From positions 34,743 to 98,742 of the forward strand of contig JAQBUV010000002.1 of assembly GCA_027623815.1 (NCBI GenBank): 64,000 bases of DNA, given 5' to 3'. The first letter of the stretch is position 1. Every line of letters begins with the position of its first letter. The notes beneath the pieces were generated by a model. That model saw nothing but the letters and a program-made list of their open reading frames with translations, was not told the DNA's origin and searched no databases. Position numbers and translations under genes: made by a program. This stretch comes from Casp-Chloro-G3 sp002816715. Lineage in GTDB: Bacteria > Chloroflexota > Dehalococcoidia > Lucifugimonadales > UBA3495. Below, piece by piece: positions 31,890-40,147 of this stretch.

Positions 31890-32330
31890 CTACCCCGTTC
31901 CCCCGCTGGTCAGCGCTGCCACCCGGTCCCGCTGGACGGCCTTGGTAGGAATTGGCAACTTGTGGGAGGCCAATCTCAAGGCGGCATACGCCTGCTCAGC
32001 TGGCACGCCGCCCACTTCAAACAGAATGCGTCCGGGCTTGACCACCGCCACCCAGTGGTCGTTGGCAGCTTTTCCGCCTCCCATGCGGACTTCAGCCGGC
32101 TTCTTGCTAATTGGTTTGTCGGGGAATACCCGAATCCAAACCTGCCCACCCCTCTGGAGATGGCGGGTAATGGCGATACGAGCGGACTCAATCTGACGGG
32201 CTGAAATCCAATCGCAGGCCATCGCCTTTAAACCGAATTCGCCGAAATCCACGGTGCTGCCGGTGGTCGCCGTGCCCTTGCGCCGGCCGCGGCCCATCTT
32301 TCGGTACTTGGTTCGCTTTGGTTGTAACAT
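31890..32330 (-). CDS. rplP: Ribosomal protein L16
   Basis: A 146-residue uL16: MLQPKRTKYRKMGRGRRKGT start, then ARQIESARIAITRHLQRGGQ, WIRVFPDKPISKKPAEVRMG and GGKAANDHWVAVVKPGRILF. It shapes the tRNA-binding face of the 50S subunit. It begins 12 bases after rpsC. Confidence 0.98.
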   Translation of the reverse strand: MLQPKRTKYRKMGRGRRKGTATTGSTVDFGEFGLKAMACDWISARQIESARIAITRHLQRGGQVWIRVFPDKPISKKPAEVRMGGGKAANDHWVAVVKPGRILFEVGGVPAEQAYAALRLASHKLPIPTKAVQRDRVAALTSGGTG

Positions 32331-32342
32331 GGGATTGTCCTT

Positions 32343-33098
32343 CTAAGGTAGATCGTCGGCGACAATGTCGTCGACATAGGTGCCGGTCTCCAGTTCTTCT
32401 TCGCCGCCTTGCACCCGAACTTCAATGGTATCCATTTCTTCCACTGCTTCAGGCGGCGGAGGTAGTATCTCGCCCTTGTAAATCCAGACCTTGATGCCGA
32501 TGCGCCCCATCGCGGTACCGGCTTCGGCCAACGCGTAATCGATGTCTGCCCTCAGGGTGTGCAAAGGCACGCGACCCAGCATCAGCTTTTCAGTACGGGC
32601 TATTTCCGCGCCGGAAAGACGCCCCTTGGCAATGATCTTGATCCCCTGCGCTCCGGCTTGCATTGCTCGCTGTCCCGCTTGGCGCATGGCCCGGCGGTAA
32701 GCTACCCGACGTTGTAACTGGTCGGCGATGCTGCGGCCCACCAAGAAGGGGTCAAGCTCGGGCTGTTCAATTTCAATAATGTTAAGCTGCACCCGACGGG
32801 CGGTGATCGATTCCAGTTTGGTGCGAAGTTGCTTGACTCGCTCGCCATCTCGCCCAATCAAAATGCCGGGGCGGGCGGAATGGATATTAATAACGCTATC
32901 CTGAGCGCCCCGGTCAATCTCGACCTTGGCGATTCCGGCATCGGCAAAGCCGTTGTACTCGTCGTAGACGCACTTGCGCAATTTCAAGTCTTCCGTGACG
33001 AAGTTCCGGTAGCCGCTGGCGTTGTTTGCGTACCAATGAGTCTTCCAGTCCTTGATTATTCCCAGACGGAACCCTAAGGGATGGGTTTTGTGACCCAT
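32343..33098 (-). CDS. rpsC: Ribosomal protein S3
   Basis: A 251-residue uS3: MGHKTHPLGFRLGIIKDWKT start, a KH domain with INIHSARPGILIGRDGERVK (the GXXG-type loop), and the C-terminal domain GIKIIAKGRLSGAEIARTEK and ADIDYALAEAGTAMGRIGIK. A mildly acidic tail follows (residues about 220-251). It is part of the mRNA entry channel. Confidence 0.97.
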   Translation of the reverse strand: MGHKTHPLGFRLGIIKDWKTHWYANNASGYRNFVTEDLKLRKCVYDEYNGFADAGIAKVEIDRGAQDSVINIHSARPGILIGRDGERVKQLRTKLESITARRVQLNIIEIEQPELDPFLVGRSIADQLQRRVAYRRAMRQAGQRAMQAGAQGIKIIAKGRLSGAEIARTEKLMLGRVPLHTLRADIDYALAEAGTAMGRIGIKVWIYKGEILPPPPEAVEEMDTIEVRVQGGEEELETGTYVDDIVADDLP

Positions 33099-33101
33099 AG
33101 A

Positions 33102-33449
33102 CTACAACTCCTGTCTTGCTTCGTCCACCACCACGGTGATGTGGCTGGAGCGTTTGGTTATCCGGCCAATGCGTCCCCTGGCTCGAGGTCGGAACCGTTT
33201 GAGCGGCTTGGACTGATCGGCGGTGATCCGCACTATTCGAAGACTATCTCGATCCATCAGCATGTTGTTCTCGGCGTTGGCCGCCGCCGATTTCACTACG
33301 TTGGCGACAACCTTGGCCCAAGGGGAGGTCAGCAGGCTTAGAGTGTCCATGGCGGCACTCACATCACGGCCTCGTACCAGGTCAAGAATTGGTTTTAAAC
33401 GTTTGGGTGATGCGCCGACTTGCTTGGCGACCGCCTGAACTGCTGGCAT
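33102..33449 (-). CDS. rplV: Ribosomal protein L22
   Basis: A 115-residue uL22: AVAKQVGASPKRLKPILDLV, VVANVVKSAAANAENNMLMD and RFRPRARGRIGRITKRSSHI, the last being the tunnel-lining hairpin whose mutations can give macrolide resistance in other bacteria. Normal length; 4 bases from rpsS. Confidence 0.98.
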   Translation of the reverse strand: MPAVQAVAKQVGASPKRLKPILDLVRGRDVSAAMDTLSLLTSPWAKVVANVVKSAAANAENNMLMDRDSLRIVRITADQSKPLKRFRPRARGRIGRITKRSSHITVVVDEARQEL

Positions 33450-33453
33450 CGCT

Positions 33454-33741
33454 CTACCTCACTACTCGGCTGGTGCGCTCTGAACGAGACACATGCCCAC
33501 GGAAGGTTCTGGTGGGTGCAAATTCCCCCAAGCGATGACCGACCATGTTTTCGCTAACGAACACCGGTATATGACGGCGCCCGTCATGAACGCCCATGGT
33601 CAGCCCCACCATGTCGGGCATAATCATAGAGGCGCGAGACCAAGTGCGAATCACGGTTTGAACGCCGGCACGCTGGGCTGCTTCCACTTTTTTCATTAAT
33701 TTTGCTTGGACGTATGGGCCTTTTTTGATCGATCTGGACAT
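33454..33741 (-). CDS. rpsS: Ribosomal protein S19
   Basis: A 95-residue uS19: MSRSIKKGPYVQAKLMKKVE, VIRTWSRASMIMPDMVGLTM, and RRHIPVFVSENMVGHRLGEF with the final APTRTFRGH. It lies in the 30S head next to S13. Normal length. Confidence 0.98.
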   Translation of the reverse strand: MSRSIKKGPYVQAKLMKKVEAAQRAGVQTVIRTWSRASMIMPDMVGLTMGVHDGRRHIPVFVSENMVGHRLGEFAPTRTFRGHVSRSERTSRVVR

Positions 33742-33746
33742 ATGGA

Positions 33747-34577
33747 CTACTTTCTTCTTCCGCGAACTATAAAGTTTCGGGAAACCTTCTTTTTGCTTCT
33801 GGTCTTGTGGCCCAAGGTAGGCTTTCCGGTGGGCGACTTGGGCCCGGTCATCCCGATGGGCGACCGGCCTTCACCGCCGCCGTGAGGATGGTCTACTGGG
33901 TTTTTGGCTACGCCTCTGACTTGAGGGCGGCGGCCCAGGTGCCGGGTGCGTCCTGCTTTGCCCAAGCTTTCGTTCTTATGGTCTTGGTTGGAAAGCTGGC
34001 CAATGCTGGCTCGGCAGTTCAATAGTATGCGCCGCATCTCGCCCGAAGGCAAGCGAATTAGCACATGCTCGCCCTCCCGCGACAATACCTGGGCGGAAGA
34101 CCCCGCGCTGCGTACCATCTGTCCACCGCGATCCGGGGTCAACTCCACGTTGTGGACCACCGTTCCAGTTGGTATGTTTTTCAACTGAAGGGAGTTTCCA
34201 GGTTTGATTTCCGCTTCGGGGCCTGCCTGAACCCAGTCATCCACCGACAAACCGATGGGAGCCAGAATATAGCTCTTCTCGCCGTCGGCGTAGAAAATCA
34301 AGGCAATTCGAGTAGTCCGGTTAGGGTCGTACTCAATAGAAACAACTCGACCGGGCACCCCTTCCTTGCGCCGTTTGAAGTCAACCATGCGGTACATCCG
34401 GCGAGGGCCGCCACCGCGACTCCGTGTCGTTATTCTGCCACGGTTATTCCTGCCAGCGTGCTTGGTCAGCGGGGCTAGCAGAGACTCCTCCGGCTTGGTG
34501 CGGGTAATCTCTTCAAAGGAAGGACGAACCGCGTTGCGGGTACCTGGCGTAATCGGTCTTAATTTCTTTAGTGGCAT
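33747..34577 (-). CDS. rplB: Ribosomal protein L2
   Basis: A 276-residue uL2, needed for subunit joining and the peptidyl-transferase centre. Blocks: NRGRITTRSRGGGPRRMYRM, VVSIEYDPNRTTRIALIFYA, and the essential VRGVAKNPVDHPHGGGEGRS with the functional His in HPHGGG, then GHKTRSKKKVSRNFIVRGRR. Complete and of normal length. Confidence 0.98.
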   Translation of the reverse strand: MPLKKLRPITPGTRNAVRPSFEEITRTKPEESLLAPLTKHAGRNNRGRITTRSRGGGPRRMYRMVDFKRRKEGVPGRVVSIEYDPNRTTRIALIFYADGEKSYILAPIGLSVDDWVQAGPEAEIKPGNSLQLKNIPTGTVVHNVELTPDRGGQMVRSAGSSAQVLSREGEHVLIRLPSGEMRRILLNCRASIGQLSNQDHKNESLGKAGRTRHLGRRPQVRGVAKNPVDHPHGGGEGRSPIGMTGPKSPTGKPTLGHKTRSKKKVSRNFIVRGRRK

Positions 34578-34594
34578 AGTAACGTTCCCTTAAT

Positions 34595-34879
34595 CTACAG
34601 CCCTTCGACGAGATTGATTCGGTCTCCCGACTTGAGCGTAACCACCGCTTTCTTAATATCTGGCCTTTTCTTGATACGCGTGCCGTACCGCTTTCGTTTG
34701 CCGTGCAGCATGGTAATGTTGACGTCCAGAACCGTCACATTAAAGTTCTTCTCCACTGCCTCTTTAACCTGCACTTTGTTGGCGGCAGGAGCAACCTGGA
34801 AGGTGTACCTGCCAGATTCTTGAAGCAGTGTGCTTTTCTCGGTGATGGTTGGTTTAAGGAGCACTTGGTATATGTTCAT
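34595..34879 (-). CDS. rplW: Ribosomal protein L23
   Basis: A 94-residue uL23 at the exit tunnel, docking site for trigger factor and SRP. MNIYQVLLKPTITEKSTLLQ, AANKVQVKEAVEKNFNVTVL and KRKRYGTRIKKRPDIKKAVV are typical. Its start shares a base with the stop of rplD. Confidence 0.97.
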   Translation of the reverse strand: MNIYQVLLKPTITEKSTLLQESGRYTFQVAPAANKVQVKEAVEKNFNVTVLDVNITMLHGKRKRYGTRIKKRPDIKKAVVTLKSGDRINLVEGL

Positions 34880-35637
34880 TACTCAGCTGCCCCTTCGCTT
34901 TCAGTACTGGTGGTAGCCCGGGGTCTGCGTCGTGGAGCTGGAGCTTCGGCCACCTCCACCGGAGCCTGCGGTACTACGTTGGCCCAGGGACGATGCGATG
35001 GCCCTCGGTTGACCCGACCCGTCCAAATCTCCTCTGCTTGCCTGACTGCATCCACTGTCATTATCAGAGTCTCGCGTCGCAGCAGATCGTTAGCGTTCAG
35101 CAGATTGATCGGCATGGTCCAGATGCCCTTGATGTTGTGGGCCGCCAGCACCAGATTGGCGTCGGGCCCGTTGGTAACCACCAACGCCGAACTGGAGATG
35201 CCCAGATTCTTCAGCAGGCTGACCATTGACCTGGTCTTGCCATCCAGAGTGTCCATGCTATCGACGCAAATCAAATTGCCCCGACGAGCTTTCTCAGAAA
35301 GAACGCACCTGACCGCTTGGCGACGCAGTTGCTTGGGGAGCAATTTGCGGTAGTCGCGGGGATGCGGTCCAAAAACCACGCCGCCGTGACGCCATTGGGG
35401 TGAGCGGGTGCTACCCTGGCGAGCGCGCCCGGTGTGCTTCTGTATCCAGGGTTTGCGACCGCCGCCGGACACTTCAGCGCGGGTCTTGGTGGAATGGGTG
35501 CCCTGACGCTTATTACCCTGATATATCACTACTACCTGGTGAACCAAGCTCTGGTTCATGGGCGCGTTAAAGACCTCATCGTTCAATTGGATGGTGTCTA
35601 TTGTTTCTCCGTTTTGATTCTTAACTGGGACTTCCAT
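34879..35637 (-). CDS. rplD: Ribosomal protein L4 with C-terminal extension
   Basis: A 252-residue uL4; the family usually has about 205. The tunnel loop region HSTKTRAEVSGGGRKPWIQK, HTGRARQGSTRSPQWRHGGV, VFGPHPRDYRKLLPKQLRRQ is normal. After residue about 205 comes an additional Pro/Ala/Arg-rich tail of some 45 residues (PVEVAEAPAPRRRPRATTST then ESEGAAE). It resembles in style the extra segment on L5. Confidence 0.95.
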   Translation of the reverse strand: MEVPVKNQNGETIDTIQLNDEVFNAPMNQSLVHQVVVIYQGNKRQGTHSTKTRAEVSGGGRKPWIQKHTGRARQGSTRSPQWRHGGVVFGPHPRDYRKLLPKQLRRQAVRCVLSEKARRGNLICVDSMDTLDGKTRSMVSLLKNLGISSSALVVTNGPDANLVLAAHNIKGIWTMPINLLNANDLLRRETLIMTVDAVRQAEEIWTGRVNRGPSHRPWANVVPQAPVEVAEAPAPRRRPRATTSTESEGAAE

Positions 35638-35654
35638 AATTTCTCAGAAGGCTC

Positions 35655-36287
35655 CTAACTGCCTGCAGCCACTTTACGAGTTTTTCTAACAGTTAGCAGA
35701 CCGTTGGGCCCGCCGGGCACTGCGCCTTTGACTACCAGCAAATTACGTTCAAGGTCAACCTGCACCACTTCCAAATTCTTGACGGTGATGCGGACATCTC
35801 CCATGTGGCCGGCCATTTTCATTCCCTTGAACACACGGCCGGGAGTGGTGCCGCCGCCAATGGATCCTGGTGCGCGCATTCGGTCGGATTGACCGTGGGT
35901 GCGGTCGCCGCCATGGAAGCCGTGTCGTTTTATAACTCCGGAAAAACCTCTGCCCTTGGAGTTGCCGATGACGTCCACCAATTCGCCCGGCGTAAAAATA
36001 TCGACGTTTATTTGCTGGCCAACTTCCAGTTCGCTGCTGTTTTCAGATTTGACTTCCCGCAAAAAGCGGACCATCTTGCTGTTTTTTAGATGACCAGCGC
36101 GAGGTTTGTTCAATTTTTTGACTTCGTCGAAGCCAATCTGAACCGCTTCATAACCGTCGGTTTCTTTAGTCCTGATTTGGGTGACGAAGCAGGGGCCAGC
36201 TTGGATGACCGTCACCGGCACCACATTCCCGCCCTCTTCGTAGATCTGGGTCATGCCAATTTTCTTACCTAGAAAAGCCCGAAGCAT
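35655..36287 (-). CDS. rplC: Ribosomal protein L3
   Basis: A 210-residue uL3: LGKKIGMTQIYEEGGNVVPV start, RGFSGVIKRHGFHGGDRTHG and GGGTTPGRVFKGMKMAGHMG in the loop that reaches the peptidyl-transferase centre, then VKGAVPGGPNGLLTVRKTRK. Complete, in the normal S10 operon order. Confidence 0.98.
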   Translation of the reverse strand: MLRAFLGKKIGMTQIYEEGGNVVPVTVIQAGPCFVTQIRTKETDGYEAVQIGFDEVKKLNKPRAGHLKNSKMVRFLREVKSENSSELEVGQQINVDIFTPGELVDVIGNSKGRGFSGVIKRHGFHGGDRTHGQSDRMRAPGSIGGGTTPGRVFKGMKMAGHMGDVRITVKNLEVVQVDLERNLLVVKGAVPGGPNGLLTVRKTRKVAAGS

Positions 36288-36300
36288 TGATTACCCCTAA

Positions 36301-36612
36301 CTATAGCTTGATCGAAATATCGACCCCGGCGGGCAAGTTCAGCCGCGTCAGAGAGTCGATGGTCTTGGAGGTAGGTTCCAGGATATCCACCAACCGCTTG
36401 TGGGTCCTGATCTCAAAATGTTCTCGAGAGTCTTTGTCCACGTGAGGGCCACGAATCACGCAAAAACGCCGGATGTGAGTCGGCAAAGGCACCGGGCCAG
36501 CAATTCTCGCACCGGTACGTTCTGCTGTTTCCACAATCTGCTCGGTAGATGTGTCCAGTATTTTATGATCGAAGGCCTTGAGGATGATCCTAACTTTCTG
36601 TTTGGTTACCAT
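36301..36612 (-). CDS. rpsJ: Ribosomal protein S10
   Basis: A 103-residue uS10 (also NusE, a transcription antitermination partner). KVRIILKAFDHKILDTSTEQ, RIAGPVPLPTHIRRFCVIRG and REHFEIRTHKRLVDILEPTS are the expected blocks. It starts only 37 bases after fusA, which suggests that str and S10 genes are one transcription unit here. Confidence 0.98.
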   Translation of the reverse strand: MVTKQKVRIILKAFDHKILDTSTEQIVETAERTGARIAGPVPLPTHIRRFCVIRGPHVDKDSREHFEIRTHKRLVDILEPTSKTIDSLTRLNLPAGVDISIKL

Positions 36613-36648
36613 ATTTTTTAATTCTTACCGACACTAAACTTTAGAACA

Positions 36649-38733
36649 CTAAACTTTCTGGATGATCGTCTTCAGGACGCTTTCGGATACCGGCTCGTAA
36701 TGCTTGAACTCCATGGTGTAGGTGGCCCGGCCACTGCTCAAGGAGCGTATTGCCGTAGTATACGAGAATGTTTCTCCCAAAGGAATCGTTGCTCGGATCG
36801 TCTGCAGGTTGTTTTCACCCTCGATATTCCGTATATGGGCGCGCCTGGTTCCCAGGTCACCTATGATTTCCCCCATGAACTCACCGGGGGTCACCACTTC
36901 CATTTCCACAATAGGTTCAAGGAGTACCGGCCTAGCTTTGCCCGCGGCTAACCGTATGGCTAGGGCGCCCGCGGCACGGAAGGCCATCTCTGAGGAATCT
37001 ACGTCGTGGTAGCTACCGTCGACCAGCGTGATTTTCAGGTCTACCAGAGGATACCCCCCCAAAGGCCCGTTGTCTAGGGCTTGACGAACTCCATGTTCTA
37101 TGGCGGGGATAAATTCTCTGGGGATTTTGCCGCCGACCACTCCGTTCACGAAGACGATACCGGTACCGCGATCTGTGGGCTCAATCTCCAGCCAGACGTG
37201 GCCAAACTGACCGTGCCCGCCGGTCTGACGCACATACCGCCCCTCGCTGCGGACTGAACGGGTGAATGTCTCTCGATAAGAAACCTTGGGCGCGCCAACC
37301 TGGGCTCCAACTTTGAACTCCCGGCGGATTCGGTCAACCAGCACTTCCAAGTGCAATTCTCCCATGCCGGATATAACCGTTTGGCCGGTTTCGTCGTTGA
37401 ATCGGACGTGAAAAGTCGGATCCTCGTCCGCCAGCTTGTGTAACGCTTCGGACAAGTGATCCTGGTCTACCCGGGTGTCTGGCTCAATTGCCACCGACAC
37501 CACTGGTTCGGGGAAAGTAGGCGGTTCCAGTATCACCGGTTGGAAATCGGTGCAAATAGTGTCTCCGGTAAAGGTATCTTTCAGCCCAACGGCGGCGCAG
37601 ATTTGTCCGGCGCCAATTTCTGCTAGCTCTTCGCGGCGGTTGGCGTGCATCAGCAGCAAACGTCCTAGTCGCTCACGTTTGCCTTTGGTGGTATTGGTTA
37701 CGGTCGACCCGGCCTTGATTTGACCGGAATATATCCTCATGAAGACAAGTCGACCGACAAACGGGTCGGTGACGACTTTAAAGGCCAATGCGGAGAAGGG
37801 TTCCTTGATGTCGGGGATACGCTCTACTGCCTCCCCGCTCTTGGCGTCAACCGCCGCCATCGGCGGGACGTCCTCTGGAGAAGGGAGGTACCAGACGATG
37901 GCGTCCAGCAGGGGATGGACACCCTTGCCCTTGAGGGCGGTGCCGCAAAGGACTGGAACCAAATTCTTATGAATTGTGGCCTGCCGTAAGGCTTGGCGCA
38001 AGTCGTCTTCCCCGATCTCCTCGCCTTCTAGATATCGCATCAGCAAGTTTTCGTCAGTCTCTACGATCTTCTCAATCATCGCCTGCCGGTACGTCTGATA
38101 TTGTTCCTGATACTCAGCAGGGACCGGGCATTCTTCGGGGGTTTCCAAAGTTGGATCACTACCCGGAGTCAGGCCGTATATAATAGCCTTGCCCCCAATC
38201 AAGTCAATAACGCCCTTGAAGCTATCTTCCTCTCCAATTGGGAGTTGGACCGCCACTGCATTGGCATTGAGCCGTCGCTTCATTGACTCAATGGTGCGGT
38301 AGTAACTGGCACCTACTCGGTCCATCTTGTTGACAAAGGCAATTCGGGGCACTTTGTAGGTGTCGGCCTGGCGCCACACGGTTTCAGACTGGGGCTGAAC
38401 CCCAGCGACCGAGTCGAACACTACTACGCCGCCGTCTAGCACTCGTAGACTGCGCTCGACTTCAGCGGTAAAGTCCACGTGCCCCGGCGTGTCGATGATG
38501 TTGATCCGATGGTCATTCCAATAGGTGGTGGTGGCTGCGGCGGTAATGGTAATGCCCCGTTCTTTCTCTTGAGGCATCCAGTCCATTGCCGTAGTGCCGT
38601 CGTCAATGCCACCAACCTTGCGAATAATCCCGGTCAAAAACAAAACACGTTCGGTAACTGTGGTCTTGCCCGCATCAATGTGAGCAATGAACCCAATGTT
38701 GCGGATTTTACTTATTGGTACTTCTGATTGCAT
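36649..38733 (-). CDS. fusA: Elongation factor G
   Basis: A 694-residue translocation GTPase. GTP-binding motifs: AHIDAGKTTVTERVLFLTG (P loop), the switch region EKERGITITAAATTTYW, DTPGHVDFTAEVERSLRVLD, and NKMDRVG. Domain IV contains the tip region (YRETFTRSVRSEGRYVRQTG) and domain V ends with MEFKHYEPV. It is the last gene of the str block (rpsL-rpsG-fusA). The gene for EF-Tu, which often follows, is absent; rpsJ comes next. Confidence 0.98.
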   Translation of the reverse strand: MQSEVPISKIRNIGFIAHIDAGKTTVTERVLFLTGIIRKVGGIDDGTTAMDWMPQEKERGITITAAATTTYWNDHRINIIDTPGHVDFTAEVERSLRVLDGGVVVFDSVAGVQPQSETVWRQADTYKVPRIAFVNKMDRVGASYYRTIESMKRRLNANAVAVQLPIGEEDSFKGVIDLIGGKAIIYGLTPGSDPTLETPEECPVPAEYQEQYQTYRQAMIEKIVETDENLLMRYLEGEEIGEDDLRQALRQATIHKNLVPVLCGTALKGKGVHPLLDAIVWYLPSPEDVPPMAAVDAKSGEAVERIPDIKEPFSALAFKVVTDPFVGRLVFMRIYSGQIKAGSTVTNTTKGKRERLGRLLLMHANRREELAEIGAGQICAAVGLKDTFTGDTICTDFQPVILEPPTFPEPVVSVAIEPDTRVDQDHLSEALHKLADEDPTFHVRFNDETGQTVISGMGELHLEVLVDRIRREFKVGAQVGAPKVSYRETFTRSVRSEGRYVRQTGGHGQFGHVWLEIEPTDRGTGIVFVNGVVGGKIPREFIPAIEHGVRQALDNGPLGGYPLVDLKITLVDGSYHDVDSSEMAFRAAGALAIRLAAGKARPVLLEPIVEMEVVTPGEFMGEIIGDLGTRRAHIRNIEGENNLQTIRATIPLGETFSYTTAIRSLSSGRATYTMEFKHYEPVSESVLKTIIQKV

Positions 38734-38841
38734 GCTTCCCTAATTTGCCTCTTGCGGTACTATCTGGCCTACTTATCTATAGGTTTCTATATGATTTCTA
38801 TAGGTTGTCGAATTGGTTTTCTTACCGGCGATCCGGTCTAC

Positions 38842-39312
38842 CTACCGGCGATAGTGAACAAATGCCCGGTTGGCATCAGCCATGCGGTGCAATTCTTCCC
38901 GGCGTCTGACCGCCGACCCCTCTCCACGGGAGGCCTCTAAAAATTCATTGGCTAGGCTGCGTCGCATTGGGGTTCCCTTCCTGCCTCGAGCCCCGCGAAT
39001 TATCCAGCGCATGCCCAAGGCTTCACTGCGGTTGGGGCGCAGTTCGGTAGGAACCTGGTAAGTCGCACCGCCGATCCGGCGTGGCTTGACCTCGACAATT
39101 GGCGTGGCATTCTTGATCGCCAGTTCAAATATCTCCATAGGGTCACGCCGCGACTCTTCTCGGATAATTTCCAGGGCTTTATACACAAACCGCTGGGCCG
39201 TGGATTTTTTTCCTTTGAGCATCACCCGGTTTATGAACCTGGCTAATAGCAGGTTGTTGTAATGGGGGTCCGGCTCTATTATCCTGGGTTCAGCACGCCT
39301 TCTTCTGGACAT
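38842..39312 (-). CDS. rpsG: Ribosomal protein S7
   Basis: A 156-residue uS7: MSRRRRAEPRIIEPDPHYNN, LLARFINRVMLKGKKSTAQR, and GATYQVPTELRPNRSEALGM, ending LHRMADANRAFVHYRR. It organises the 30S head and, in other bacteria, represses the str operon. It precedes fusA after a 108-base gap. Confidence 0.98.
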   Translation of the reverse strand: MSRRRRAEPRIIEPDPHYNNLLLARFINRVMLKGKKSTAQRFVYKALEIIREESRRDPMEIFELAIKNATPIVEVKPRRIGGATYQVPTELRPNRSEALGMRWIIRGARGRKGTPMRRSLANEFLEASRGEGSAVRRREELHRMADANRAFVHYRR

Positions 39313-39397
39313 AGATCAATTACACCTTAAAATACGGAATCCGCTCAAGAGGAACCCCGAGGTAGGGAATGCCCGCTAGTGTTAGAGGTGGATCAGC

Positions 39398-39811
39398 TTA
39401 TTTGGGCTTGACGGCCCCGTACTTGCTGCGACCGCGCCGACGGTCCCGAACGCCTTCAGCATCCAACGCGCCGCGGACTACGTGGTAGCGTACACCAGGC
39501 AGGTCTTTCACTCGACCGCCGCGCATCAAAACTACCGAGTGCTCCTGGAGGTTGTGGCCTTCGCCGCCAATGTAGGCATTAACTTCAACACCGTTGGTCA
39601 GTCGTACCCGGCAGATCTTCCGTAGCGCTGAGTTGGGTTTCTTGGGAGTCATGGTACGTACTTGAATGCAAACTCCACGGCGTTGCGGGCAACCGGGACC
39701 CCACTTCACGCGGTTGCGCAAAGAATTCTGCACCCAATGCAAGGCTGGGGCTTTGGTACCTTTTTTAGCGGGGCTACGCCCCTTCCTGACTAGCTGATTT
39801 ACCGTAGGCAT
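39398..39811 (-). CDS. rpsL: Ribosomal protein S12
   Basis: A 137-residue uS12 at the decoding centre. MPTVNQLVRKGRSPAKKGTK is the normal start, so the ATG at 39811 is used although the frame is open for 51 more codons upstream. Key regions are TMTPKKPNSALRKICRVRLT, where KKPNSALRK contains the Lys whose mutation gives streptomycin resistance (wild-type here), and VRYHVVRGALDAEGVRDRRR. First gene of the superoperon, with a promoter at 39858-39886. Confidence 0.98.
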   Translation of the reverse strand: MPTVNQLVRKGRSPAKKGTKAPALHWVQNSLRNRVKWGPGCPQRRGVCIQVRTMTPKKPNSALRKICRVRLTNGVEVNAYIGGEGHNLQEHSVVLMRGGRVKDLPGVRYHVVRGALDAEGVRDRRRGRSKYGAVKPK

Positions 39812-39857
39812 AAAACTACCTTTTAATTCATTAGTCGCCACATAGATGAGCAGAGTA

Positions 39858-39886
39858 ACTCTATCAAGTTGTGGTAGCCATGTCAA
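39858..39886 (-). promoter_or_regulatory. Promoter of the ribosomal superoperon
   Basis: On the minus strand TTGACA (39886-39881) and TAGAGT (39863-39858) are 17 bases apart, about 47 bases before the rpsL start. It is back to back with the promoter of the TPP-riboswitch operon. Confidence 0.6.
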
Positions 39887-39889
39887 CGA

Positions 39890-39919
39890 TTGACACCCGC
39901 GCATTTGCTCAACTAAAAT
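39890..39919 (+). promoter_or_regulatory. Promoter of the thiamin salvage operon
   Basis: TTGACA (39890-39895) and TAAAAT (39914-39919) with an 18-base spacer. Transcription would start near 39926, shortly before the TPP aptamer. Its -35 lies only four bases from that of the divergent rpsL promoter. Confidence 0.65.
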
Positions 39920-39954
39920 GGGGTAACGTAACAATATAAGTAACTTGAAAAGGA

Positions 39955-40062
39955 ACTTGGGCACGTAGGGGAGCTTGGTTGAGCCAGGCTGAGAGGGTGG
40001 CCGATATGCCGCCGACCCTTGCGAACCTGAACTGGGTAATGCCAGCGTAGGGAAGCGGCGCT
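39955..40062 (+). promoter_or_regulatory. TPP riboswitch
   Basis: The THI-box core is unmistakable: GGGGAGC at 39968, CCAGGCTGAGAGGGTGGCC with the TPP-pyrimidine-sensing CTGAGA, then ACCCTTGCGAACCTGAACTG and GGGTAATGCCAGCGTAGGGA. A terminator follows at 40084-40124, so binding of TPP should stop transcription of the downstream transporter-tenA-thiD operon. Confidence 0.96.
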
Positions 40063-40083
40063 TGATAATAATGGTCTAGTATG

Positions 40084-40124
40084 AAAGGCCGCCGACTGGT
40101 ATTTGTTGGCGGCCTTTTCTTTTA
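40084..40124 (+). terminator. TPP-riboswitch terminator
   Basis: A 13-bp stem (40084-40096 with 40105-40117, one G-U pair) with an 8-base loop and the T-rich TTTTCTTTT. It lies between the aptamer and the first transporter gene and is the likely switch. Confidence 0.85.
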
Positions 40125-40147
40125 CCCGATGGAGTGAGCACCATATT

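Noticed and set aside
39812..39964. 51-residue N-terminal extension of S12
   Set aside because: It would cover the rpsL promoter and the thiamin-operon promoter, and S12 proteins begin at MPTVNQL.
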